From JAWLEV01 sp041685915 (GTDB taxonomy: Bacteria; Chloroflexota; Anaerolineae; UBA1429), in contig JAWLEV010000018.1 of assembly GCA_041685915.1 (NCBI GenBank), forward strand, positions 1 through 32,661: a DNA stretch of 32,661 nt. Reading direction: 5' to 3'. The position numbers were made by a program, and so were the translations under genes. Below the pieces are notes generated by a model that saw only the letters and a list, made by a program, of their open reading frames with translations, made no database searches and had not been told where the DNA came from. Shown in pieces: positions 1 to 7,802 of this stretch. How positions within the stretch are numbered: the first letter of the stretch is position 1; each line of letters starts with the position of its first letter.

Positions 1-53
1 CGCTGGCCCACGGCCCCCGTGGCGCCCAAAACACCTACAGGTATCGGCTTCAT
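1..53 (-). CDS. asd: Aspartate-semialdehyde dehydrogenase, N-terminal fragment cut by the window edge
   Basis: Only the first 17 codons and two bases are present; translation reads MKPIPVGVLGATGAVGQ. The GxxGxxG nucleotide-binding loop (GATGAVGQ) directly after a short beta strand is the characteristic start of aspartate-semialdehyde dehydrogenase, which reduces aspartyl phosphate with NADPH in the lysine/threonine/methionine pathway. A GGGAGG-like ribosome binding site lies about 13 bases upstream of the ATG. The gene follows the aspartokinase stop by 16 bases on the same strand, so the two successive pathway enzymes probably share a transcript. The fragment is short, but the motif together with the lysC neighbour makes the call fairly safe. 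A different Rossmann dehydrogenase is the main alternative. Confidence 0.8.
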   Translation of the reverse strand, partial: MKPIPVGVLGATGAVGQ

Positions 54-69
54 CGTCTTCCTATCCTCC

Positions 70-1473
70 CTAGATCCTGTCCAGTTCGAACTGCTTGTGA
101 ATGGCCCGCACGCCCTCGTCCACGTCCCCGGCGTCAAGCACGAGGGACAGGTTGTAATCGGACGAGCCCTGGGCGATGGAGATGATGTTGATCTCCTGAC
201 TGGCCAGGGCGTTAAAGACGCGGGAGGCGATGCCCGCCTGATCGAGCATCCCCGCCCCCACAACGGCCACGATGGCCACGCCGTTTTGGGTGTGCACGCC
301 CTCGATGTCGCCGCGCATGAGCTCCAGTTCCAGCTCGTCCTCCACCTCCTCCACCACGGCGGACCTATCCTGGCTGCGCACCACGAAGCAGATGTGCTGT
401 TCCGAGGAGGACTGGGTGATCATCAGCACACTGGTGCCGCTGCGGGCCACGGCGGTAAAGACTCTGCCGGCCACGCCCGGGACGCCCTGCATACCCCGCC
501 CCTCCACGGTGACCAGACACATATCGCGGATGGCCGTGATGCCCTTGATGAGTGGCTCCGCGCATAGTTCGTTGGTGATGAGGGTGCCTTTGTGCTCGGG
601 CTGGAGGGAGTTGAGCACGCGGATGGGGATGCCCATCTCGGCCACGGGGCGGATGGTGCGCGGGTGCAGCACCTTGGCGCCAAAGAAGGAGAGCTCGGCC
701 ACCTCGCCGTACGAGATGGAGGGCAGGGTGCGCGCCTCGGGGACGATGCGGGGATCGGCGGTCATCACGCCATCCACGTCGCTCCAGATCCAGACTTCCT
801 CGGCAGACAGGCAGCGCCCCAAAAAGGTGGCGCTGTAATCGCTGCTTCCCCGGCCCAGCGTCGTCGGCGTACCCTCCACCGTGGCGCCGATAAAGCCGGT
901 GACCACGGGCACGACGCCCCTCTCCAGCAGAGGCAGGAGGCGTTCCTCGGCCTTACGCGTCGTCTCCTCCAGGAGGGGGTTGGCGCGGCCAAAGTTATCG
1001 TCGGTGACGATGACGTCCGTGGCCTCCACCATCCGGGCGTCTAATCCCTGATCGCGCATGGCCGCGGCCACCAGGCGCGCCGACAGGCGCTCGCCCAGAC
1101 CCAGCACGGCGTCCTGGCCGCGAACGGTCAGTTCCCCCAGAGTGTATATACTCTCGCAGAGGGTTTCGAACCAGTTCAGCAGGCTCTCGACCTCTGCACG
1201 GAGCCCACGGGAGACCTCCACGTCGCTCACGCAATCCTCGATGGCCTGTTCGTGGCGCAACTGAAGCTCGTCGCGCAGGAGGCGAAAGGTGCGCTCGTCG
1301 CCCTCCTCGGCCGTGGCGGCGGCGCGCCGCAACGTGTCGGTGACCCCGCTCATAGCCGAGACGACGACGATAGGTGGGCCTTCCTTTTCAACAACTCCCT
1401 TGACAATACGGGCCACGTTGGCGATACGCTCGCCCGTGCCCACCGAGGTCCCTCCAAACTTCATGACGATCAT
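70..1473 (-). CDS. lysC: Aspartokinase (aspartate kinase)
   Basis: This 467-residue protein phosphorylates aspartate, the committed step towards lysine, threonine and methionine. The kinase signature KFGGTS is at residues 5-10. The amino acid kinase fold continues with SDYSATFLG and WSDVDGVMTADPR, typical of the aspartate and ATP sites. The C-terminal third (roughly 310-467) has the length and pattern of two ACT regulatory domains, including the VAVVGAGM and NIISIAQGSS segments seen in feedback-controlled aspartokinases. The length fits a monofunctional enzyme with no homoserine dehydrogenase fusion. The first ATG is preceded by GGGAG about nine bases upstream; an internal ATG at codon 4 is less well placed. 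asd begins 16 bases downstream. Expression probably starts from the promoter near 1681-1709, giving a leader of about 200 nt. Confidence 0.95.
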   Translation of the reverse strand: MIVMKFGGTSVGTGERIANVARIVKGVVEKEGPPIVVVSAMSGVTDTLRRAAATAEEGDERTFRLLRDELQLRHEQAIEDCVSDVEVSRGLRAEVESLLNWFETLCESIYTLGELTVRGQDAVLGLGERLSARLVAAAMRDQGLDARMVEATDVIVTDDNFGRANPLLEETTRKAEERLLPLLERGVVPVVTGFIGATVEGTPTTLGRGSSDYSATFLGRCLSAEEVWIWSDVDGVMTADPRIVPEARTLPSISYGEVAELSFFGAKVLHPRTIRPVAEMGIPIRVLNSLQPEHKGTLITNELCAEPLIKGITAIRDMCLVTVEGRGMQGVPGVAGRVFTAVARSGTSVLMITQSSSEQHICFVVRSQDRSAVVEEVEDELELELMRGDIEGVHTQNGVAIVAVVGAGMLDQAGIASRVFNALASQEINIISIAQGSSDYNLSLVLDAGDVDEGVRAIHKQFELDRI

Positions 1474-1674
1474 GTGCCTACTCTCCCTCGCTTGCTCGCT
1501 TGTTTATTTCGATCCGCATCCACAGTCAAACACCCAAGACCGGAATGGCGTAACTGGAATCCTATCAACGACGTGCCAGCAGTGGCGGAGCGACCGACGA
1601 TGGGGAGGCGACATCGCCTGCATGTTGCGTAGTTGCATGTTGCCCTGCCATGGGCAGGGGCAAATGATTGGGTG
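1474..1674 (-). promoter_or_regulatory. Long 5' leader of lysC with hairpins, class unknown
   Basis: If transcription starts just downstream of the TATAAT box at 1681-1686, lysC has a leader of about 200 nt. It contains a compact hairpin CCCTGCC-CAT-GGCAGGG and a second AGGCGA-TG-TCGCCT. I looked for lysine riboswitch and T-box landmarks and did not find them, nor a Lys- or Thr-rich leader peptide. Near the start codon is a short AGCGAGCAAGCGAG direct repeat overlapping the ribosome binding region. Regulation by this leader is inference. Confidence 0.35.
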
Positions 1675-1680
1675 ACGAGG

Positions 1681-1709
1681 ATTATACATGACAACGTGCG
1701 AAGGATCAA
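1681..1709 (-). promoter_or_regulatory. Candidate sigma70 promoter of lysC-asd
   Basis: On the minus strand TTGATC and a perfect TATAAT are separated by 17 bases. The -10 lies at 1681-1686 and the -35 at 1704-1709. The spacing is optimal and the element points at lysC. No other comparably good box lies between it and the gene. Confidence 0.6.
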
Positions 1710-1751
1710 AAGGGCGCGTGCCCCGCAACGCGATAATGCCGCATGCACAGC

Positions 1752-1780
1752 TTCTCAAAAAGATTGCCAGTTCTTGAGAA
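1752..1780. repeat. Dyad symmetry upstream of the lysC promoter
   Basis: TTCTCAA and TTGAGAA form a 7-bp inverted repeat around a 15-base centre, about 45-75 bp upstream of the lysC -35 box, in a region without genes. The right half is itself partly symmetrical (GTTCT-TG-AGAAC). It could be a protein-binding site in the divergent lysC/aldolase control region. No regulator can be named from the sequence. Confidence 0.3.
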
Positions 1781-1805
1781 CATGATCCCTCCCTTGGCCG
1801 TTCGC

Positions 1806-1856
1806 AGCACAGGGCTAAAGCCGCAGTGCTACCTAGCTGCGCCCGCTAAACCGGGC
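1806..1856. repeat. Two adjacent short hairpins with CTAAA loops
   Basis: The first hairpin (1806-1830) has AGCAC/GTGCT outer arms around GGC-TAAA-GCC. The second (1841-1856) has GCCCG/CGGGC arms around CTAAAC. Paired GC stems with CTAAA loops look like a short dispersed palindromic repeat. There is only one copy in this window, so the repeat status is inferred from its form. Confidence 0.4.
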
Positions 1857-1964
1857 TTCTGGAGTTCTGGCGATCGCCGCATTGTCCATTTGCACGTATA
1901 GACACAAAAGTTCCATTCATGGGACGCAACCACGTAGCACAGATGTAAACACGCTGTCAGCCAT

Positions 1965-1993
1965 TTGCGAACCGAAACGCCATAAGATAGAAT
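1965..1993 (+). promoter_or_regulatory. Candidate promoter of the DHDPS-family gene
   Basis: TTGCGA (1965-1970) and TAGAAT (1988-1993) are separated by exactly 17 bases and lie about 54 bases upstream of the ATG at 2047. Four of six and five of six positions match the sigma70 consensus. It is divergent from the lysC promoter. Confidence 0.5.
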
Positions 1994-2046
1994 GGCATCC
2001 GTGGAGACAATTGAACACATGATGTGAGATACGGGAGGGCACAGAG

Positions 2047-2940
2047 ATGACGGAGAAATTGCGAGGGATCTTTCCCGCGCTACAGGCAACGTTCGATGAC
2101 AGGGGCGAAGTGGATATCCCCAGCATGGAGCGGCAGGTGGCCCACTGTATCCAGGCCGGCACCCATGGCCTGGTCTTTCCCGTCATGGGCGGGGAGCTGT
2201 TCTACCTGTCAGAGTCGGAACGCCAGCGCTTTGTGGAGGCCGTCGTGGGGACGGCGGCGGGCGAGGTGCCCGTGGTCGCCGGTGTGGCCGCCCCCGCCAC
2301 CCCCATCGCCGTGGAACACGCGCGCCACGCCAAGAAAGGCGGCGCGGACGCCGTCATCGCCCTGCCCCCCTATATCAACCGGGGCGGCACGGAGGAGGAA
2401 TTTCGCGTCTACTATGAGGCCATCGCCGAGGCGGCGGAACTGCCCGTCTTTATCCAGCACTCCTGGCCGGGCATGAGCGCCGCGTTCATGGCCACGCTCA
2501 TCGAAGAGATCGAGCAGATAAAGTATATCAAGGAGGAGACCTCGCCCAGCGGCCACAGCATCAGCGCGGCGCTGGAGGCCACGGGGGAGGAGTGTCTGGG
2601 CGTCTTTGGCGGCGCCCATGGCCAGTGGATGATCCCCGAGATGCGGCGCGGGGCCAGCGGGTTCATCCCCGCCGCCCAGACCACCGATGTCTATGTGCAG
2701 GTGTGGGACGCCTTTCAGGCCGGCGATGAGGCGGAGGCGCGGCGCATCTTTGATCACCTGCGACCCTTTCTCAGCCTGCTGTCTCTCGTCGGGCTCAGTC
2801 TCTGCAAGGAGGTGCTGGTACGCCGAGGGGTCATAGATACCGCCTACACGCGTATCCCAGGATCGACAGAGATGGACGACGAGGACCGCCACGAACTGGA
2901 GGTGGCCCTGCAGGAACTGGAGCCGTTCTTCCGGGTGTAG
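2047..2940 (+). CDS. Dihydrodipicolinate synthase/N-acetylneuraminate lyase family aldolase, atypical active site
   Basis: The 297-residue protein is a class I Schiff-base TIM-barrel aldolase of the DapA/NanA family. The Schiff-base lysine is K162 in IKYIKEETSPSG. Two canonical positions differ. The DHDPS TTGE segment is MGGE (residues 47-50). The catalytic tyrosine of the usual YNxP motif aligns with Q137 in PVFIQHSWPG. It is therefore unlikely to be the housekeeping DapA, and more likely to act on a 2-keto acid or sugar-acid substrate. A GGGAGG ribosome binding site sits 8 bases before the ATG. The following sulfatase and glycosidase-like genes suggest a role in carbohydrate breakdown, although a 359-base gap with a dispersed repeat separates them. 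Family assignment is strong; substrate is unknown. Confidence 0.85.
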   Translation: MTEKLRGIFPALQATFDDRGEVDIPSMERQVAHCIQAGTHGLVFPVMGGELFYLSESERQRFVEAVVGTAAGEVPVVAGVAAPATPIAVEHARHAKKGGADAVIALPPYINRGGTEEEFRVYYEAIAEAAELPVFIQHSWPGMSAAFMATLIEEIEQIKYIKEETSPSGHSISAALEATGEECLGVFGGAHGQWMIPEMRRGASGFIPAAQTTDVYVQVWDAFQAGDEAEARRIFDHLRPFLSLLSLVGLSLCKEVLVRRGVIDTAYTRIPGSTEMDDEDRHELEVALQELEPFFRV

Positions 2941-2943
2941 AGG

Positions 2944-3176
2944 GCACACACAGATAGGCGGACCATTGACCATTGCTCGTCCGCGCAGGCGGCTTTGGGA
3001 CTGCAGAATGGCGCCGCCATTCTGCCAGGCCACCGGAGGTGGCCCAATTGGCCGTAAGGCCTCACGAGCTGGCTTCAGACGGCGAACGAGCGTTCGAACA
3101 TGCTCGGTCTGAAGCCCAGCGCGAAGGCGCTTTGCGCCGGGCGTCGACCTGCGTCGACGCGTCTGGGTAGCATCCA
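2944..3176 (+). repeat. Dispersed palindrome-rich repeat, copy A (long form)
   Basis: This gene-free stretch is similar to 7803-7991 in the same orientation. Shared blocks include GCACACA near the start, CATTGCTC and CCGCGCAGG, CACGAGCTGG, GACGGCGAA, GAACATGCTCGGTCTGAAGC, AAGGCGCTT, GCGTCGACCTGCGTCGACGC and GCATCCA at the end. The right part contains repeated GTCGAC sites and a GGCGC-TTT-GCGCC hairpin. Both copies begin just after a stop codon. Copy A carries about 50-60 bases of extra palindromes that copy B lacks. No open reading frame with coding character is seen. Confidence 0.75.
2995..3047. repeat. Palindromic block present only in repeat copy A
   Basis: This segment interrupts the alignment with copy B. 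It contains a perfect 10-bp inverted repeat (CAGAATGGCG-C-CGCCATTCTG, 3004-3024) and a 7-bp one (GGCCACC-GGA-GGTGGCC, 3028-3044). A GGCC-GTAA-GGCC module follows. It may be a smaller palindromic element nested in the larger repeat, or an ancestral part lost from copy B. Confidence 0.55.
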
Positions 3177-3299
3177 GGGTTGCACTCATGTTGCTTCTGC
3201 TCCCGTCGGTTCGTTATTCTTGGTGTATCCGGCCATGTCAACCGGCTTTGCGGACATCCGGCTAGGATAGCCCTTTCACACATATAGAGAGGATAGGAG

Positions 3300-4706
3300 A
3301 TGAAACGTCCCAATATATTGATTCTGCACACGGATCAACAGCGATGGGATACCATCCGCTACGGGGGGAACGAGCATATCCACACCCCCAACCTGGACGC
3401 CCTGGCCGAGAGGGGCGCCCTGTTCCAGAACTTTTTCTGCAACTCGCCGGTGTGCATGCCCAGCCGCCACAGCATGCTCAGTGGCCAGTATCCCTCGGCC
3501 ATCGGTAGCACCTGCAACGGCATCGAGATGCGCGAGGACGTGCTGACCATGCACAAGGTGCTCAAACCCTATGGCTATCACACGGCCAGCAACGGCAAGC
3601 TGCACTTTAAAAACCACGCCAATCGCGACCATCGTGCGCCCCATCCGACCTATGGCTTTGACCAGCTCATCGTGTCCGACGACTTTGGCTGCTATGACGA
3701 CGCCTACATAAAGTGGGTGGAGGAGAAGGACCCTTCCCAGGTGGAGAACGTTCTCTCCACCTCCTGTCCCGCCTGGACGGGCGAGCCCCTGATCGTGCCT
3801 GGCCGGGAGCACCTGATGCACGAGCCCTATACCTTTGCGGCTCCCGAGGAACTCACCCACTCGGCCTTTGTGGCCGAGGAGACCCTCTCCTACATCCAGC
3901 GCCACAGGGACGAGCCCTTTTTCGCCATCGCGGGCTTTTTTTCGCCCCACAGCCCGGTGAACCCGCCTCAGCGGTTCGTGGACATGTACGATCCGTCCAC
4001 GTTGCCCCTGCCTTTCATGAACGAGGGGGAGGATCGCTATGATCTTTCGGCGGACGAATGGCGCCGGGTCAAGGCCTACTACTATGGGCTGATCAGCCAC
4101 ATCGACGATCAGATCGGCCGCATTCTGACGGCGCTGGACGAGGCGGGGCTGCGCGACGACACCCTCATCGTCTTCACCTCGGACCACGGCGAGCATAATG
4201 GGGATCACGGCATGGTGGGCAAGGGGACGCCGTACGATAGCTGCAACCGCATCCCCCTCATCGTCTCCTATCCCGGCCACATTCCAGAGGGGGAGATCTA
4301 TCACGAGATAGTGGAGGGCGTGGATCTGGCCCCCACCCTCATCGACTATTGCGGCGTGCAGATCCCACCCGTGATGCAGGGGCGCTCCTTCCGTCCCCTC
4401 CTGGAGGGCGGAGCGTACGACCCGAGAAGATCGGCGTACATCGAACTGCGCATCCCCCGGGGACACGCGGAGACAAAGGATATGACCGGCCGCTCCTGGA
4501 AGGGCCTGCGCACGCAGGATTACGAGTACGCCGTCTACGACGATGGCCGGGAGCTGCTGTTCGACCTCCGGGCAGATCCCCACGAATTGAACGACGTGAG
4601 CGACGATGCGGCGTATGCGGACGCCCTGCACGCCATGCACGAGGAACTCGTGCGCCGCTGGTTCGACGTGGAGGTGCAGTATCCCAAGCGCACGGGCGCA
4701 TATTAG
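3300..4706 (+). CDS. Sulfatase, Cys-type (CMPSR motif)
   Basis: The 468-residue protein is a formylglycine-dependent sulfatase of the alkaline phosphatase superfamily, hydrolysing sulfate esters. The maturation motif is C52-MPSR, where the cysteine is converted to formylglycine. Metal ligands are visible as TDQQ near residue 12 and TSDHGEHNGDHG (D295, H296). K100 and H102 in NGKLHF and K308 in VGKGT are the usual active-site residues. No signal peptide is seen, suggesting cytoplasmic action on imported sulfated sugars. An AGGATAGGAG ribosome binding site precedes the ATG. A second sulfatase starts 32 bases downstream and a beta-propeller protein follows, forming a small operon. The substrate cannot be read from sequence. 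No formylglycine-generating enzyme or radical-SAM maturase is in the window. Confidence 0.92.
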   Translation: MKRPNILILHTDQQRWDTIRYGGNEHIHTPNLDALAERGALFQNFFCNSPVCMPSRHSMLSGQYPSAIGSTCNGIEMREDVLTMHKVLKPYGYHTASNGKLHFKNHANRDHRAPHPTYGFDQLIVSDDFGCYDDAYIKWVEEKDPSQVENVLSTSCPAWTGEPLIVPGREHLMHEPYTFAAPEELTHSAFVAEETLSYIQRHRDEPFFAIAGFFSPHSPVNPPQRFVDMYDPSTLPLPFMNEGEDRYDLSADEWRRVKAYYYGLISHIDDQIGRILTALDEAGLRDDTLIVFTSDHGEHNGDHGMVGKGTPYDSCNRIPLIVSYPGHIPEGEIYHEIVEGVDLAPTLIDYCGVQIPPVMQGRSFRPLLEGGAYDPRRSAYIELRIPRGHAETKDMTGRSWKGLRTQDYEYAVYDDGRELLFDLRADPHELNDVSDDAAYADALHAMHEELVRRWFDVEVQYPKRTGAY

Positions 4707-4738
4707 CGAACATTATGGAGTAAAGGATAAGGAGACAA

Positions 4739-6235
4739 ATGGACAGGCCAAACGTGCTCGTCATCATGTCCGATCAGTTCAAGGCCACGGCCAGTCACCT
4801 CTGGGGCAGCACCTTTTGTGAGACGCCCTCACTGGAGCGCATGGCCGGCGAGGGGGTGCAGTTTCAGAACGCCTTTACGCCCCATCCCCTCTGCGTGCCG
4901 GCTCGCGTCTCCCTGTGGCGGGGCCAGTTTCCCCACACCCACGGCTCGCGGCGCAACGAGCTGTTGATGTGGACCGAGGGCGTCCACGCCTTTCAGGTCT
5001 GGAAGGAGCAGGGGTTTGACATCGGCCTCATCGGCAAGAACCACTGTTTCGACCGCCCCGAGGATCTGGACCTCTTTGACGTCTGGTGCGAGATCACCCA
5101 TGGGGGCTTTAACAGAAGAGATGGATTCCCCACCAAGGGGATGGAGTGGGTGCGCCCCGTGGAGGCCATCGAGGAGGCCCATGCGGTGCGCCGTAACATG
5201 CCCGACCGGGGGCCGCATACGCCCTATGCCGTCACCGACTTTTCCCTGGAGGACTATGGTACAGGATTGATCACCAACCAGACGGTGCGCTTTTTGGAGG
5301 AACATCAGGAGGAGCCCTTTGCCCTGTGGGTCTCCTATCCCGACCCCCACGCGCCCTATGAGGCCCCCAAAAAGTACGCCGACATGTTTCCCCCAGACGT
5401 CATCGACCTGCCGCCCTGGGGCGAGGACGACAAGGAGATGATGCCGGAGCGCAATCGCGTGCTCTATCATATGTTGTCCAGGGAAGATGAGCCCATGGAG
5501 AACGTGTACGGCTACCTGGCCTGCTATTACGGTATGGTGCGCTTCCTGGACGACGGCGTGGGCCAGATACTGGACGCCCTGGAGCGCCTGCATCTACGGG
5601 AGAATACCATCGTCGTCTTTTGTGCCGACCACGGCGACTTTGCCGGGGAGCACTGCATGGGGCAAAAGGGTGGCGTCTTTTACGACTGTCTGACCCACAT
5701 CCCCATGATCGTCTCCTATCCCGACCACATCCCCGAGGGCGAAGTCGAGCAGGGCATGGTCAACCTCATCGACGTGGTGCCCACCCTCTTTAGCCTGCAG
5801 GGCATCTCCATACCACGCTGCATGCAGGGCGAACCACTGCCCACGGTGACGGACACCATGCCGCGGGACACCGCCTTCTCCGAGTATGGGGCCGGTGGGC
5901 CGCCGTTCACCATGGAGGATCTGCGCGACCTGCCGCAGCCCTATGGCCGATACGCCCTCATGCAGTCACTGCGCTGGCGCGAGGCCGAGGGGCGACGCAA
6001 GATGGTGCGCACCCGCGACTGGAAGTATGTCCACGATCCCATGGGGGACAGGGACGAACTGTACGACCTGGTGAACGATCCCTGGGAGCTGACCAACGTG
6101 ATCGACGATCCCACCCATGATCTCGTGGTGCGCGATCTGCAGGCCAGGCTGGCCGACTGGAGCATCATGACCGAGGACGGCCACTGTGTCCCCCTCCCAG
6201 AAAAAAAGTACTACAATCTTCCCTGGGAGCAATAG
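4739..6235 (+). CDS. Sulfatase, Cys-type (CVPAR motif)
   Basis: This 498-residue sulfatase has the same family landmarks as the preceding gene. The N-terminal metal motif is MSDQ (residues 10-13) and the formylglycine motif C52-VPAR. K100 and H102 lie in GKNHCF, and CADHGDFAGEH holds D297 and H298, followed by K310. The motif has Ala in place of the usual Ser, a tolerated CxPxR variant. Similarity to the first sulfatase is limited outside these motifs, so the two probably act on different sulfate positions or sugars and are not a recent duplication. There is no signal peptide. An AAGGAG ribosome binding site lies just ahead of the ATG. It is likely cotranscribed with its neighbours. Confidence 0.92.
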   Translation: MDRPNVLVIMSDQFKATASHLWGSTFCETPSLERMAGEGVQFQNAFTPHPLCVPARVSLWRGQFPHTHGSRRNELLMWTEGVHAFQVWKEQGFDIGLIGKNHCFDRPEDLDLFDVWCEITHGGFNRRDGFPTKGMEWVRPVEAIEEAHAVRRNMPDRGPHTPYAVTDFSLEDYGTGLITNQTVRFLEEHQEEPFALWVSYPDPHAPYEAPKKYADMFPPDVIDLPPWGEDDKEMMPERNRVLYHMLSREDEPMENVYGYLACYYGMVRFLDDGVGQILDALERLHLRENTIVVFCADHGDFAGEHCMGQKGGVFYDCLTHIPMIVSYPDHIPEGEVEQGMVNLIDVVPTLFSLQGISIPRCMQGEPLPTVTDTMPRDTAFSEYGAGGPPFTMEDLRDLPQPYGRYALMQSLRWREAEGRRKMVRTRDWKYVHDPMGDRDELYDLVNDPWELTNVIDDPTHDLVVRDLQARLADWSIMTEDGHCVPLPEKKYYNLPWEQ

Positions 6236-6295
6236 ATCTATGACGGGTGGACCGTCGCCAGCGTGGAGCGATCATCAGTGAAAGGAGAAAGTGAG

Positions 6296-7792
6296 ATGCC
6301 CGCCCCTTTGACAGATAAGAATCTGGCCGCCGTCTCTCGACTGCCCAAGGGCAAGACGGCACACCGCCTCTTTTTCTTTCGCGAGGAACTGCCGCCCGGC
6401 GCGCATAACGTCCATCACGCCTATGCGCCGGTGGAGAAGGTACCCGTCACCTTTGACGGGTGGGACGAGAAGCAGGGTTCCCTGGCTTCTTTTGCCTCCA
6501 GCATAGTGGCCCTCGAGGACGGCTACCGGCTTTATGCCACCGTGAGATCGCGGGATCGGGAGCGCTGCGGGATCCGCGCCTGGGATTCGTCGGACGGCTT
6601 GCATTGGGAGCCGACGTCGATGGCGCCCGAGGCCGCCGATGGGGTTATAAACCGGGTGCCTATCAGCGGGCTGCCCGAGGGTAGCGATTTCATCGCCCAG
6701 CCCCAGATCGTTCCCCTACGCGACGGGCGCTGGCGCATGTACTTTTGGAAGCACGGCGGCGGGCACCTCCGCTACACGGTGGCCGAGAGCGAGGACGGCT
6801 TGCGCTGGAGCGTGCCCGACTTTGAGCGTCCCGTCCTGTACCATCCCAGCGAGGGAGGGCTGTGGCGTTGGGCCCAGGGATTGGCGCCCCACACCGATAT
6901 GGACGAGATCACCCTGTCGAAGGACGAGATCCTGGAGCACAAGCGCCTGGCGTCCAACGACGCCACCTACGTCTACTATAACGACGCCCTGGATCGCTAC
7001 GAATGTTACTCGGTGTGGCTGCATCCGGCCATCCCCGAGCGGCGGGTGGACGTGGACAATGCGCCGGGGGTGCATCGCACCCTGCATCGGCGACACAGCG
7101 AGGACGGCCTCCACTGGAGCGACCCGGAGATGATCATGATTCCCGACCAACGGGATCCATGGGACCTCCAGTTCTACTATCTGGCGGTGCAGTGGCATCT
7201 GGACTGGCTCATCGGCAGCGTCGGTCACTATCGCGTCGAGGCGGGACAGCAGACGCAGGACCAGTCCCTGTGCTTCTCCCGCGACGGCAAGGGCTGGGAG
7301 CGTCCCCTGCGGGGCGGATTCATCCCCCGCCCACCCCGGGAGTCAGGAGCCACGGACAGCATGGGCATCTATGGCCCCAACACGTGGATCGATCTGGGCG
7401 ATCGCTGGCTGATCCTCTACACGGGCACCCCGGACGCCCATAACGAGGGGGGCAAACGCTCACAGACCATGGGGGCGACGTGCGCCAAGAACCGCTTTGT
7501 GGGGCTGGCGGCGGATGCCGTGCGGGGCGGGTTCATGACGGAGCCCTTTGTGGCGACCAGGCCCCAGATCATGCTGGACGCGGATATCGATGGGTGGCTG
7601 CGCGCCGAGCTGTGCGACGGTTTCGGACGCAAGATGGATGATCATCATCTGATGGACGCCGTTCCTATACAAGGGAACGAGGAACACCACGTGCTGCGCT
7701 GGAAGGATCAGCCGACGGATCTACACCGCTACGAGTGTGTGCGCCTGCGTTTCGAATTCTGCGAGGGGACGGTCTACGGCGTCGATTTTTAG
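6296..7792 (+). CDS. Beta-propeller glycosidase-like protein (GH32/GH43/GH130-like fold)
   Basis: The 498-residue protein contains four spaced S-x-D-G-x-x-W motifs: residues 98-104, 165-171, 268-274 and 328-334. Similar DGLxW blade motifs are common in five-bladed beta-propeller glycoside hydrolases and phosphorylases. I chose the ATG at 6296 because AAAGGAGA sits 8 bases before it; an in-frame GTG at 6263 has no such site. No signal peptide is apparent. The gene follows two sulfatases, suggesting it cleaves or recognises the desulfated sugar, or a carbohydrate linked to it. I cannot assign a CAZy family with certainty or point to catalytic carboxylates. A non-catalytic propeller is possible. 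Repeat copy B begins 10 bases after its stop. Confidence 0.65.
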   Translation: MPAPLTDKNLAAVSRLPKGKTAHRLFFFREELPPGAHNVHHAYAPVEKVPVTFDGWDEKQGSLASFASSIVALEDGYRLYATVRSRDRERCGIRAWDSSDGLHWEPTSMAPEAADGVINRVPISGLPEGSDFIAQPQIVPLRDGRWRMYFWKHGGGHLRYTVAESEDGLRWSVPDFERPVLYHPSEGGLWRWAQGLAPHTDMDEITLSKDEILEHKRLASNDATYVYYNDALDRYECYSVWLHPAIPERRVDVDNAPGVHRTLHRRHSEDGLHWSDPEMIMIPDQRDPWDLQFYYLAVQWHLDWLIGSVGHYRVEAGQQTQDQSLCFSRDGKGWERPLRGGFIPRPPRESGATDSMGIYGPNTWIDLGDRWLILYTGTPDAHNEGGKRSQTMGATCAKNRFVGLAADAVRGGFMTEPFVATRPQIMLDADIDGWLRAELCDGFGRKMDDHHLMDAVPIQGNEEHHVLRWKDQPTDLHRYECVRLRFEFCEGTVYGVDF

Positions 7793-7802
7793 CGATGGAA
7801 GT

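Noticed and set aside
1474..1674. Lysine riboswitch or T-box in the lysC leader
   Set aside because: The conserved blocks of either class are absent on the minus strand, and there is no specifier or T-box sequence.
3276..4640. Long open frame antisense to the first sulfatase (454 codons)
   Set aside because: It lies wholly opposite a protein with complete sulfatase motifs. Its His/Val/Gly-rich composition is typical of antisense frames in GC-rich genes.
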